Below are positions 1 to 5,859 of a stretch of 11,175 nucleotides of DNA, one piece after another. Numbering within the stretch: position 1 is the first letter of the stretch; each line of letters starts with the position of its first letter. This stretch comes from Methanoregula sp. Its GTDB lineage: Archaea; Halobacteriota; Methanomicrobia; Methanomicrobiales; Methanospirillaceae. The stretch covers positions 1,293-12,467 of the forward strand of contig PNBP01000039.1 in the NCBI GenBank assembly GCA_003136075.1, read 5' to 3'. The translations under genes were made by a program, and so were the position numbers. Below the pieces are notes generated by a model. That model made no database searches. It was not told the origin of the DNA and worked only from the letters and a program-made list of their open reading frames with translations.

Positions 1-111
1 CGGGCCATAAACTACCCCACCGTGGAAAGCCGGCGCGAACTTGCACCCCGGTTTGAAAAAGAGTTCAAAAATCTCATTGTCGCAACCGACGACCTGACCA
101 TCGAAATATAA
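1..111 (+). CDS. C-terminal end of an unidentified protein (5' truncated)
   Basis: An open reading frame enters from the left edge in frame 1 and ends at a TAA at 109-111, leaving 36 visible residues. The tail is charged and mostly hydrophilic (it includes ESRRELAPRFEKEF) and finishes TIEI, with no membrane segment or recognisable motif. Codon use (CCC, ACC, CGG, GAC, CTG) matches the coding style of the helicase downstream, which supports a real gene over a chance frame. It converges with the minus-strand flavoprotein, whose stop lies 13 nt away. The family cannot be identified from this fragment. Confidence 0.6.
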   Translation, partial: RAINYPTVESRRELAPRFEKEFKNLIVATDDLTIEI

Positions 112-117
112 AAAAAA
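110..117 (-). terminator. Oligo-T terminator of the Isf-type flavoprotein gene
   Basis: Eight consecutive A on the + strand read as T8 on the minus strand, 8 nt past the flavoprotein stop codon. A U-rich tract without an obligatory hairpin is the usual archaeal termination signal. It overlaps the stop codon of the converging left-edge gene. Confidence 0.55.
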
Positions 118-124
118 TGTGCAA

Positions 125-700
125 TTATTTATTTAGTTTCTTCATCAGCCACGCCATATTTTCGCCCAGCACTTTCATCGTTGCAAGACCCTCTTCATCT
201 TTTTTCACATCGCCGGCGTCAAGGCCAATGCCGACGTTCCAGTACGATGACCCGGGAACAACCATCTCGCTGATAAAGAAGAAATGGTTGATCGTATCGA
301 ACACGTGAATCGCCCCCCCACGGCGCACCGCCACAACCGCAGCTCCTACTTTGCGCCGGAGCATATGGTCGTTTGCCATGCTCACGAACCCGGCACGGTC
401 GATGAGCGCTTTTGTCTCTGCGGATACATCGGCAAAATAGGTCGGTGACGCGATAATGATGCCGTCGGCCTCATGCATTTTTTCAATACAGGTGTTTGCA
501 TAATCCGCCGTAATGGCACAGAGCCGGTCCTTATTCTCAAAGCATTTCCCGCACCCGGTGCATCCCCGGATCTTTTTTCCGGCAAGCTGGACAAGTTCGG
601 TCTCGATCCCTGCTTTTTTGAGTTCTTTAAAGACCTCACGCACAAGAATGGCAGTATTGCCATCTTTTCGGGCACTTCCGCTGAATGCAACAACCTTCAT
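125..700 (-). CDS. Iron-sulfur flavoprotein (Isf-type, NADPH-dependent FMN reductase fold)
   Basis: A 191-residue flavodoxin-fold protein expected to bind FMN and a [4Fe-4S] cluster and to act as a cytosolic electron carrier or reductase. The N-terminus has the FMN-phosphate loop [10 protein letters not shown] (residues 8-17). The compact cluster motif C47-x2-C50-x2-C53-x7-C61 matches the CX2CX2CX4-7C pattern of the Methanosarcina Isf family, and [19 protein letters not shown] is the typical second flavin-binding segment. The start was placed at the ATG at 698-700 because the family begins right at the first beta-strand (MKVVAFSGS) and an AGGTGG ribosome site lies 4 nt upstream. An in-frame ATG at 757 would add 19 residues unlike the family. 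It is divergent from the helicase gene. Partner and substrate cannot be read from sequence; in methanogens Isf proteins are linked to oxygen or oxidative-stress reduction and to ferredoxin electron flow. Confidence 0.9.
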   Translation of the reverse strand: MKVVAFSGSARKDGNTAILVREVFKELKKAGIETELVQLAGKKIRGCTGCGKCFENKDRLCAITADYANTCIEKMHEADGIIIASPTYFADVSAETKALIDRAGFVSMANDHMLRRKVGAAVVAVRRGGAIHVFDTINHFFFISEMVVPGSSYWNVGIGLDAGDVKKDEEGLATMKVLGENMAWLMKKLNK

Positions 701-704
701 GATA

Positions 705-710
705 CCACCT
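705..710 (-). promoter_or_regulatory. Ribosome binding site AGGTGG deciding the flavoprotein start
   Basis: On the minus strand AGGTGG stands 4 nt before the ATG at 700. It matches the anti-Shine-Dalgarno end of archaeal 16S rRNA and argues for the short start over the ATG at 757. This gene is therefore translated from a leadered mRNA. Confidence 0.7.
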
Positions 711-779
711 GTTTTACACCAGGTACCCGCAGGTTTTTTTCTCGCGATATCTGGCAATGATCACATTTCCCCTCAACCA

Positions 780-788
780 GAAATAAAC
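780..788 (+). promoter_or_regulatory. Possible TATA box of the helicase gene
   Basis: GAAATAAAC, centred near 784, is the best AT-rich element in the 170-nt divergent spacer between the flavoprotein and helicase starts. A transcript starting about 27 nt downstream would begin near 811, either leaderless from the ATG there or with a leader of about 60 nt to the ATG at 871. The match to the archaeal TATA consensus is only moderate. Confidence 0.35.
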
Positions 789-870
789 GTACGCTCAGGA
801 AAACACAGGTATGGCAGGGTATGCCTCAGGGCACCATGTTAAGACCCCCCGCGCTAAATACTCGTGCGAT

Positions 871-2469
871 ATGAATCCACGTATACAGTTCTCTGATCTC
901 GGCCTCTCACGCGAGATCAGCAAGGCAATAGAAGCGATGGGCTTTGAAGAGCCCACCTCCATCCAAGCACTCGCCATCCCACTCATCCAGGCCGGACGTG
1001 ACATTACGGCACAGGCTCAGACCGGCACCGGCAAAACATCCGCATTTGGTATCCCCATTATCGAAAACATCGACGCATCGCACCGGCAGGTGCAGGCAAT
1101 TGTCCTGTGCCCGACCCGTGAACTCGCCATCCAGATCGCCGAAGAGTTCTCTCACCTCCTCCAGTTCATGCCAAAGATTACTGTCCTCCCCGTCTATGGC
1201 GGACAGCCAATTGAACGCCAGCTCAGGGCACTTGCCAGCGGCGTCCATATCGTCATAGGCACGCCGGGACGCGTGATGGACCACCTCAAACGACGCACAC
1301 TCTTGCTTGACAACGTGTCGATGGTGGTCCTTGACGAAGCAGACCAGATGCTTGACATGGGGTTCCGGGATGATATCGAACTCATCCTCAAAAAGATCCC
1401 GCAGAAGCGCCAGACGATGCTCTTCTCCGCGACAATGCCCCAGCCGATCATCGATATCTCGCGGCGGTTCCAGAACAAACCGGAGTTTGTCCGGGTCCAG
1501 TACCAGGAGCTCGCTGTCCCCCAGATCGAGCAGTCGTATATCGAAGTAAAAGGCCCGGATAAGCTTGAGGCGCTCTGCCGGCTGATTGACATTACCGACC
1601 CCCACCTTGCCATTATCTTCTGCAACACCAAGCACGGTGCCGAAGACCTTGGCGGGCGGGTACGGGCCCGGGGATACCGTGCCGAGGAACTCCACGGCGA
1701 CATGAAGCAGTCGCAGCGTGACCGGGTCATGGGTGGGTTCCGGAAAGGAAAGATCGATATTCTCATCGCCACCGATGTCGCTGCACGGGGAATCGATGTG
1801 GAAGATGTGGATATAGTGATTAACTATGATGTCCCGCAGGACGTCGAATACTATGTCCACCGGATCGGCAGGACCGGCCGTGCAGGCAAGAGTGGCAGGG
1901 CAGTCACCTTTGTCACCACCCGGGATTTCACCAAACTCCGCGAGATCCAGAAATACATCAAGGTGCAGATCCCCCGGATACCCCTGCCCACCGCAGGCGA
2001 CGTTGCAGCAACAAAGATCCGGGTGCTCTTTGAAAGCGTGCGTGAAACGATCCAGAAGGGCGGCATTGAGCCGTACATCAAGATGATTGAGCACGAGAGC
2101 GAGAGCGACCTGACCACCATCGAGATCGCCGGAGCGCTGTTAAAGATGAAGATGGAGCAGCCGGAAGCCGAAGCACAGAAAGAGCGTGAAGTCCTTGACT
2201 TTGGCGACACCGGCGCAGAGTCAGGCATGGTCCGGTTCTTTATCGGGCTTGGGCGTGACCACAATGTTGCACCCAAGGATATTGTCGGGGCAATTGCCGG
2301 TGAGACGGGAATCCCCGGAAAGTCCATCGGGGCTATCCGGATCCTTGATACGTACTCCTTTGTGGAAGTCCCACGGGACTGCGCCGGAGAGGTCTACGAG
2401 ATCATGAAGGAGCGGACAATCCGGGGCCAGCCCACCGGGATCGAGCCGGCACAGGGCCGTCGCGATTAA
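871..2469 (+). CDS. DEAD-box ATP-dependent RNA helicase with DbpA-type RNA-binding domain (DeaD/CsdA-like)
   Basis: A 532-residue cytosolic ATP-dependent RNA unwinding enzyme with all superfamily 2 motifs in order. They are Q motif GFEEPTSIQ (24-32), I AQTGTGKT (49-56), Ia PTRELA (81-86), Ib TPGR (131-134), II DEAD (155-158), III SAT (186-188), IV IIFCNT (248-253), V ATDVAARGID (300-309) and VI HRIGRTGR (330-337). After a linker helical region, residues about 452-518 (from VRFFIGLGRD to the segment ending near IMKER) match the DbpA RNA-binding domain, which in bacterial DbpA and DeaD/CsdA directs the helicase to structured rRNA. The likely job is ribosome assembly or mRNA remodelling, often cold-linked in this family. 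The start at 871 fits the usual N-terminus (NPRIQFSDLGLS). An in-frame ATG at 811, adding 20 unconserved residues, is possible because a weak TATA box lies 27 nt before it. Transcription appears monocistronic. Confidence 0.95.
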   Translation: MNPRIQFSDLGLSREISKAIEAMGFEEPTSIQALAIPLIQAGRDITAQAQTGTGKTSAFGIPIIENIDASHRQVQAIVLCPTRELAIQIAEEFSHLLQFMPKITVLPVYGGQPIERQLRALASGVHIVIGTPGRVMDHLKRRTLLLDNVSMVVLDEADQMLDMGFRDDIELILKKIPQKRQTMLFSATMPQPIIDISRRFQNKPEFVRVQYQELAVPQIEQSYIEVKGPDKLEALCRLIDITDPHLAIIFCNTKHGAEDLGGRVRARGYRAEELHGDMKQSQRDRVMGGFRKGKIDILIATDVAARGIDVEDVDIVINYDVPQDVEYYVHRIGRTGRAGKSGRAVTFVTTRDFTKLREIQKYIKVQIPRIPLPTAGDVAATKIRVLFESVRETIQKGGIEPYIKMIEHESESDLTTIEIAGALLKMKMEQPEAEAQKEREVLDFGDTGAESGMVRFFIGLGRDHNVAPKDIVGAIAGETGIPGKSIGAIRILDTYSFVEVPRDCAGEVYEIMKERTIRGQPTGIEPAQGRRD

Positions 2470-2486
2470 TCCGGATATCTCCTCCC

Positions 2487-2496
2487 TTTTTTATTT
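2487..2496 (+). terminator. T-rich terminator after the helicase gene
   Basis: A T-rich run (TTTTTTATTT) begins 17 nt after the helicase stop and follows a C-rich stretch. It fits archaeal U-tract termination and separates the helicase from the lipoprotein gene, which has its own TATA box. Confidence 0.55.
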
Positions 2497-2518
2497 GTAA
2501 AACCAGCGGTACGCACAA

Positions 2519-2527
2519 TCATATATC
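2519..2527 (+). promoter_or_regulatory. TATA box of the lipoprotein gene
   Basis: TCATATATC, centred near 2523, is a good archaeal TATA element. A start of transcription 24-28 nt downstream falls at 2547-2551, on or beside the two candidate ATG codons (2547 and 2553). No Shine-Dalgarno site is visible, so a leaderless mRNA is predicted. Confidence 0.6.
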
Positions 2528-2546
2528 TCGCAGAGAAATCAGATAT

Positions 2547-3038
2547 ATGACCATGAAACTCATTTACGGAGGCATCATATGCCTGGTACTTCTTCTTGTT
2601 GTTGCCGGCTGTACGCAGCCTGCTGCACCGGCAGCAACCCCTGCACCGACCGCTGTGGAGACCGCCGTTCCAACCACGGTTGCAACAACCGCAACACAGG
2701 TTCAATCCTCAACGCCGGGCCCGACCCAGACATTACCAGCTGTATGGGGTATTGACGTTCAGGTTGCAAGCAACGGTGAAGCAATTGATCCCCAGGTTAT
2801 TACCACCTTCCGTGGCGGAAAAGGCCTGAATGTCATACCTGAAATCGATATCACCCTTACCCGTTCCGACGGCATTGTCGAAACCGGGCAGATGATCCAG
2901 CCGCTCTTTGTCGGAAAGACTATCAGCCTTGCAGGGACTGCAGGCAACAATGACCGGGCAGAAGTCTGGGCAGTTACACCCCAGGGCGACCGGGTGAAAA
3001 TCTTTGATGGGTATATCCCCTTCAGATCCTACAACTAA
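2547..3038 (+). CDS. Secreted, probably lipid-anchored small protein
   Basis: A 163-residue exported protein of unknown role. The N-terminus has a Lys, a hydrophobic stretch (residues 9-20) and the lipobox VVAGC, with Cys22 as the expected lipid-attachment residue. It is followed by a low-complexity linker rich in Ala, Thr, Pro and Val (about 23-65), typical of surface lipoproteins in Methanomicrobiales and probably a flexible or glycosylated stalk. The remaining domain of about 95 residues (67-163) looks like a small beta-rich fold: alternating hydrophobic and charged strands such as GIDVQVAS, PEIDITLTR and AEVWAVTPQGDRVKIFDG. No catalytic motif was seen. The start may be the ATG at 2547 or at 2553; the second gives a more standard signal peptide (MKLIYGG) and fits the TATA spacing slightly better. 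It is probably anchored on the outer face of the cytoplasmic membrane. Confidence 0.85.
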   Translation: MTMKLIYGGIICLVLLLVVAGCTQPAAPAATPAPTAVETAVPTTVATTATQVQSSTPGPTQTLPAVWGIDVQVASNGEAIDPQVITTFRGGKGLNVIPEIDITLTRSDGIVETGQMIQPLFVGKTISLAGTAGNNDRAEVWAVTPQGDRVKIFDGYIPFRSYN

Positions 3039-3039
3039 C

Positions 3040-3047
3040 TTTTTTTT
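3040..3047 (+). terminator. Oligo-T terminator of the lipoprotein gene
   Basis: Eight consecutive T begin 2 nt after the TAA stop of the lipoprotein gene. The rest of the 95-nt space before the converging flavoprotein gene (3048-3133) holds nothing recognisable. Confidence 0.65.
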
Positions 3048-3133
3048 AAGGCATAAACCCGGAAACTGTTCATCGTAAACTGATGGTAACCGGATTGTGT
3101 TTCCATCGTGAAAACAGGATCTGCAGGTGATTT

Positions 3134-4027
3134 TCAGAGATTATCTGCCTTCGCACGGTTCAGGGCAGTAGTTACGATATTCTCCACGTTCTCTTTGAGA
3201 CCGTTGATACTGTGGATATCTCTGATAGTATCGGATCCATCCACAAGGCATTCACCTGAAGGTGTTATCCCAAGGTTGCGCATAAACGGGTTGACAACAT
3301 TTCTGACACAGGTAAAATTCTCCGGCCCTTTTCGTCCCGCCACAGAGAACAGGAGCCCGCGTTTGGTGTCGGGTCCGCCGGAAAGCATGCGTTCTGCATG
3401 GTACGCCTGGCACCGGTCGATGAGGATCTTGAGCATGCCGGGCACCGTGTTGGTGTAGACCGGTGAACAGACAACAAGAAGAGAACAGCTGCGGATTGCG
3501 TCAATGATGGCATTCATGTCATCTTCAAAGGTGCAGGTGCCGGTATTATAGCACTGGTAACACCCGATACAGGGATGAATATCCATGTCGTGGGGATAGA
3601 TGACCTCCACGGTTTTTGACCGGGCATGGACCACATCGGCCACCCATCCGGCAAGAATACTGCAGTTGCCATCGGCCCGGGGGCTTCCTTCAATCAAGAC
3701 GACATCGACACTTTTTGGAGCCGCAGTTCGTGAAGAATGTTTTTTGCGGGACTCGAAAAATGTCGTGGGGTCTTCGGTAAGTTCCCGTTTCCACACCTCA
3801 AACCATTCAAACGCCACCTGCTTGGCATTCATCTCAAGTCCCGGCGAATATTCATAGGTATTCGTACTGATCTGGGCACGGGTTTCTGCGCCGGAACCTG
3901 CCGAGAGGACATACCGGATCATCCCCGGGTAGACCGCTGAATAATCCTCGCGGTCGACCGAAAGGACAATCTCACCTGCCGGATGCGGGATCCGGGTCTC
4001 TTTGAGATGTGCCCTCTCGGGAAGCAT
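3134..4027 (-). CDS. Flavodoxin-family iron-sulfur flavoprotein with an extra N-terminal domain
   Basis: A 297-residue protein in two parts. Residues about 107-297 form an Isf-like flavodoxin domain: FMN loop EGSPRADGNCS (113-123), cluster motif C153-x2-C156-x2-C159-x5-C165 within CIGCYQCYNTGTC, and SPVYTNTVPGMLKILIDR (188-205) as the second flavin segment. It should bind FMN and a [4Fe-4S] cluster and move electrons in the cytosol. Residues 1-100 are an added domain that I do not recognise. It has a strand-like start (AGEIVLSVDRE), a central segment with STNTYEYSPG, and a Trp/Phe-rich helix (VAFEWFEVWKREL), joined by a basic Ser/Thr linker. The start codon is the ATG at 4027. No ribosome site is seen, and an AT-rich element near 4053-4061 would suit a leaderless mRNA. 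It resembles the 125-700 protein only in the flavodoxin part. Role unknown beyond redox. Confidence 0.85.
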   Translation of the reverse strand: MLPERAHLKETRIPHPAGEIVLSVDREDYSAVYPGMIRYVLSAGSGAETRAQISTNTYEYSPGLEMNAKQVAFEWFEVWKRELTEDPTTFFESRKKHSSRTAAPKSVDVVLIEGSPRADGNCSILAGWVADVVHARSKTVEVIYPHDMDIHPCIGCYQCYNTGTCTFEDDMNAIIDAIRSCSLLVVCSPVYTNTVPGMLKILIDRCQAYHAERMLSGGPDTKRGLLFSVAGRKGPENFTCVRNVVNPFMRNLGITPSGECLVDGSDTIRDIHSINGLKENVENIVTTALNRAKADNL

Positions 4028-4089
4028 ACATCACAGTATCAGTCCGTTCTCCCACATAATCCTGTGCGTACACCCGTCACGGATGAACC

Positions 4090-4096
4090 AAAAAAA
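4090..4096 (-). other. T7 tract in the 141-nt gap 4028-4168
   Basis: The gap between the small membrane protein and the second flavoprotein holds a T7 run on the minus strand here and a T8 run at 4150-4157. This one may be a second, backup terminator for the small membrane protein transcript. Nothing else was recognised in the gap. Confidence 0.3.
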
Positions 4097-4149
4097 CCCG
4101 ATCCAGATTTTGTCGTTGAAGAATAGCAAAAATGAGTGCGCACGGATTT

Positions 4150-4157
4150 AAAAAAAA
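4150..4157 (-). terminator. Oligo-T terminator of the 60-residue membrane protein gene
   Basis: Eight A on the + strand read as T8 on the minus strand, 11 nt past the TGA stop at 4169-4171. It matches the U-tract terminators after other genes in the window. Confidence 0.6.
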
Positions 4158-4168
4158 TGCGAAATTCG

Positions 4169-4351
4169 TCACTGGCTGCGATCTTCAATACCGGCGACAT
4201 TGAAGGTCAGGATGGGGATGAAAATCCCCATCGCAATAATAGCATAGGCAATCGGTTCGTCACCATACGGGGGCATAATATAGACCCAGATACCATCGAC
4301 AATAACAAACAGGGCAATAATAATACTGGTAATTTTCAGGATTTGCTCCAT
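4169..4351 (-). CDS. Small two-helix membrane protein of unknown function
   Basis: A 60-residue protein beginning MEQILKITS. Two hydrophobic segments (about residues 7-26 and 33-52) are separated by a short loop with Pro and acidic residues (MPPYGDEP), and a short charged tail ends EDRSQ. Both helices are long enough to span the membrane, with the tail probably cytoplasmic. The start at 4351 is well supported: GAGGTG lies 9 nt upstream, and a TATA-like element at 4393-4401 would start transcription about 20 nt before the ATG. The open frame extends upstream to 4468, but that extension reads through the promoter and ribosome site and is rejected. I do not recognise the family. It lies downstream of the nuclease-like gene on the same strand with a 113-nt gap and its own promoter. 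Confidence 0.7.
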   Translation of the reverse strand: MEQILKITSIIIALFVIVDGIWVYIMPPYGDEPIAYAIIAMGIFIPILTFNVAGIEDRSQ

Positions 4352-4360
4352 ACCTTTTAG

Positions 4361-4366
4361 CACCTC
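4361..4366 (-). promoter_or_regulatory. Ribosome binding site GAGGTG of the small membrane protein
   Basis: GAGGTG on the minus strand, 9 nt before the ATG at 4351, fixes the start of this short gene and excludes the longer open frame. Confidence 0.65.
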
Positions 4367-4392
4367 GCGTACATGACGTGTCGGGGGCAATG

Positions 4393-4401
4393 ATATTAAA
4401 G
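4393..4401 (-). promoter_or_regulatory. TATA-like element for the small membrane protein gene
   Basis: On the minus strand the element reads TTTAATATC, preceded by a purine-containing GAAGCGC that could serve as a BRE. Transcription about 27 nt downstream, near 4370, would leave a leader of about 19 nt carrying the GAGGTG site, a consistent arrangement. Confidence 0.5.
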
Positions 4402-4464
4402 CGCTTCGTTGAATGAGTGCCAATTGGGGTTTCTTCCCTGGACAATGCCGGCAGGTCAATCCAT

Positions 4465-4920
4465 TCACTCGTCGGCCAGGTGGAGCGTCTGCCAGGCTAC
4501 TTCCCTATCCTCAACTGCCTTTTTAATGATACGCTGGACACGCGTCAGTTTGCCCGCCCCTTTCTTCACATCCATGAACACAATGCGGATCGAGGTCTTC
4601 TGGTCGTCCGCGACGTCGGTGAGCCCATCGAAGATGATGTAGTCCACGGGAGACCCGATGAACCGGGCATCAGCCGGGTTGAACGCAAAACCGGGCATGA
4701 CCGGTGCCATCTGTTCTGCGATCTTTCCCTTCAGGGTCGAACGTGACCGGTTGACCGAATCTTTCCGGATTTCATTTCCTGCCTCAACTTTCCATCGTTC
4801 AAGATCAGCCCGGTACCGTTCCTCAATTGCGGTAATCTGCCCTTTTACGTAAAAATAGCCAAGCACAAAGCCGATCACCAGTGCAACCAGCACGGGAATG
4901 AAAAGATCGCTCAACAGCAT
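4465..4920 (-). CDS. Membrane-anchored endonuclease-like protein related to archaeal Holliday junction resolvase (COG4741 type)
   Basis: A 151-residue protein. Residues 7-25 are one hydrophobic segment, followed by a charged helical or coiled stretch (about 27-50), then a domain resembling the Holliday junction resolvase-related endonuclease family (Endonuc_Holl). Visible PD-(D/E)XK-type residues are E69 in GKIAEQ, D93 in SPVDYIIFDG, and D117-x-K119 in IVFMDVKKG. RVQRIIKKAVEDREVAW (127-143) is the typical closing helix. The catalytic set looks intact, so metal-dependent DNA cleavage is plausible, but activity and substrate are inferred. The hydrophobic N-terminus would hold the domain at the membrane; which side it faces is unclear. 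The start is the ATG at 4920. No ribosome site is seen, but GCAAAAATAGC centred near 4946 is about 26 nt upstream, consistent with a leaderless mRNA. Length is as expected for the family. Confidence 0.82.
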   Translation of the reverse strand: MLLSDLFIPVLVALVIGFVLGYFYVKGQITAIEERYRADLERWKVEAGNEIRKDSVNRSRSTLKGKIAEQMAPVMPGFAFNPADARFIGSPVDYIIFDGLTDVADDQKTSIRIVFMDVKKGAGKLTRVQRIIKKAVEDREVAWQTLHLADE

Positions 4921-4940
4921 GCAGGTACATGCGCCAGCAT

Positions 4941-4951
4941 GCTATTTTTGC
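4941..4951 (-). promoter_or_regulatory. TATA-like element of the nuclease-like gene
   Basis: GCAAAAATAGC on the minus strand is centred about 26 nt before the ATG at 4920. This is the spacing expected when transcription begins at or next to the start codon. Confidence 0.4.
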
Positions 4952-5087
4952 ATTCGTAATGCGGCCGGACTTTGTGAGGGTGAAGAAAATTACCGGTTGT
5001 TGTGGTATCCCGCCGGAAAATTATCCGGATTCACCCACGATAAACCGGAAGAGGTCCGCCAGGGACAAAAACATTACCACGCATTAC

Positions 5088-5096
5088 CATATATTC
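5088..5096 (+). promoter_or_regulatory. TATA box of the CxxCxxCC protein gene
   Basis: CATATATTC-type element (CCATATATT) centred near 5092. Transcription would begin near 5114-5120, close to the tandem GTG codons at 5110 and 5113. The 189-nt divergent gap 4921-5109 holds this and the minus-strand element at 4941-4951 and no gene. Confidence 0.5.
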
Positions 5097-5109
5097 ATAC
5101 ACAACTGGC

Positions 5110-5826
5110 GTGGTGGTCACCGTTTCCCTGATACCGATTCCCTACCGGATTATTGCCCTGACACAGGAACGTAACAGCCTTCTTGACTATTCTGCCGAGC
5201 GCCTTGAAGGGGTGATAAAAGAGATCGGGTTTCGGTGCGATGGCTGTGCACAGTGCTGCACCCGGGCGTTCAACGGGCATGTCTTTTTGCTTGACCGGGA
5301 CGTGACCGCCGTAAAAAAGATTGATCCTGCGGCACTTGAACCAGCGCCGCGTCCTGAATTCTGCGACCAGAACGGGATTTTCTATGACTCGGGTTATGCG
5401 CTGCGGACAAAAGGTGACAAACATGGGTCATGCTGGTTCCTTGAAAACAAACGGTGCAGGATCTATGACCAGCGGTTTACCATCTGCCGGATTTACCCTT
5501 ATATGCTCCACCGGGAGCCCGATGAAAAAGGAAAGGTGGACTGGCGCCAGATCTCCGGGCTCAACGAACACGGGGAGTATAACACCGACATCCCGGAAGA
5601 GGATTGTCGTGCGATTGCCCGGGAAACAAAGGAATATGAAGAGGCGTTCCTCCAGCAGGAGATCGCATTCCTTGAATTCATGAATGAGTATTTTAAAAAG
5701 AACAAACTCCGGCACGTCCAGAAGGTCTACGACGACAAAATGCGCCGTTTTGTAAAAGGCGAGCCCATTACGGTGCAGGTTTTTTACTGCGGGCGGCTGG
5801 AGAAGCACACGGTTGTGCCGGAATAA
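5110..5826 (+). CDS. YkgJ-family cysteine cluster protein (CxxCxxCC)
   Basis: A cytosolic protein of up to 238 residues from the Zn/Fe-chelating YkgJ (UPF0153) family. The N-terminal cluster is C43-x2-C46-x2-C49-C50 (RCDGCAQCCTR). A second set follows: C108 (GSCWFLENKRC), C116 and C126 in the family signature C-R-I-Y-D-Q-R-F-x-x-C-R-I-Y-P (116-130). The C-terminal half is a helical, charged region (about 165-215) beyond the usual cluster core. The family is thought to hold a metal or iron-sulfur cluster, and its biochemical role is unsettled. The start is uncertain. GTG at 5110 or 5113 is used here, but the TATA spacing points slightly downstream, and a GTG at 5212 preceded by GAAGG would give a protein starting just before the cluster. 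The segment 5180-5211 still looks coding (YSAERLEGVIKEIG), favouring a long form. Confidence 0.85.
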   Translation: MVVTVSLIPIPYRIIALTQERNSLLDYSAERLEGVIKEIGFRCDGCAQCCTRAFNGHVFLLDRDVTAVKKIDPAALEPAPRPEFCDQNGIFYDSGYALRTKGDKHGSCWFLENKRCRIYDQRFTICRIYPYMLHREPDEKGKVDWRQISGLNEHGEYNTDIPEEDCRAIARETKEYEEAFLQQEIAFLEFMNEYFKKNKLRHVQKVYDDKMRRFVKGEPITVQVFYCGRLEKHTVVPE

Positions 5827-5843
5827 GAAGGAGATAAGGGGGA

Positions 5844-5851
5844 TTTTTTTT
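5844..5851 (+). terminator. Oligo-T terminator of the YkgJ-family gene
   Basis: Eight T begin 18 nt after the TAA stop, in the 33-nt gap before the converging phosphatase gene. Confidence 0.6.
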
Positions 5852-5859
5852 GCCGCTCT

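Noticed and set aside
907..2094. Long minus-strand open frame of 395 codons opposite the helicase
   Set aside because: The + strand frame carries every DEAD-box motif. The antisense frame is a by-product of codon bias, with a composition rich in Asp, His, Leu and Cys and no domain-like pattern.
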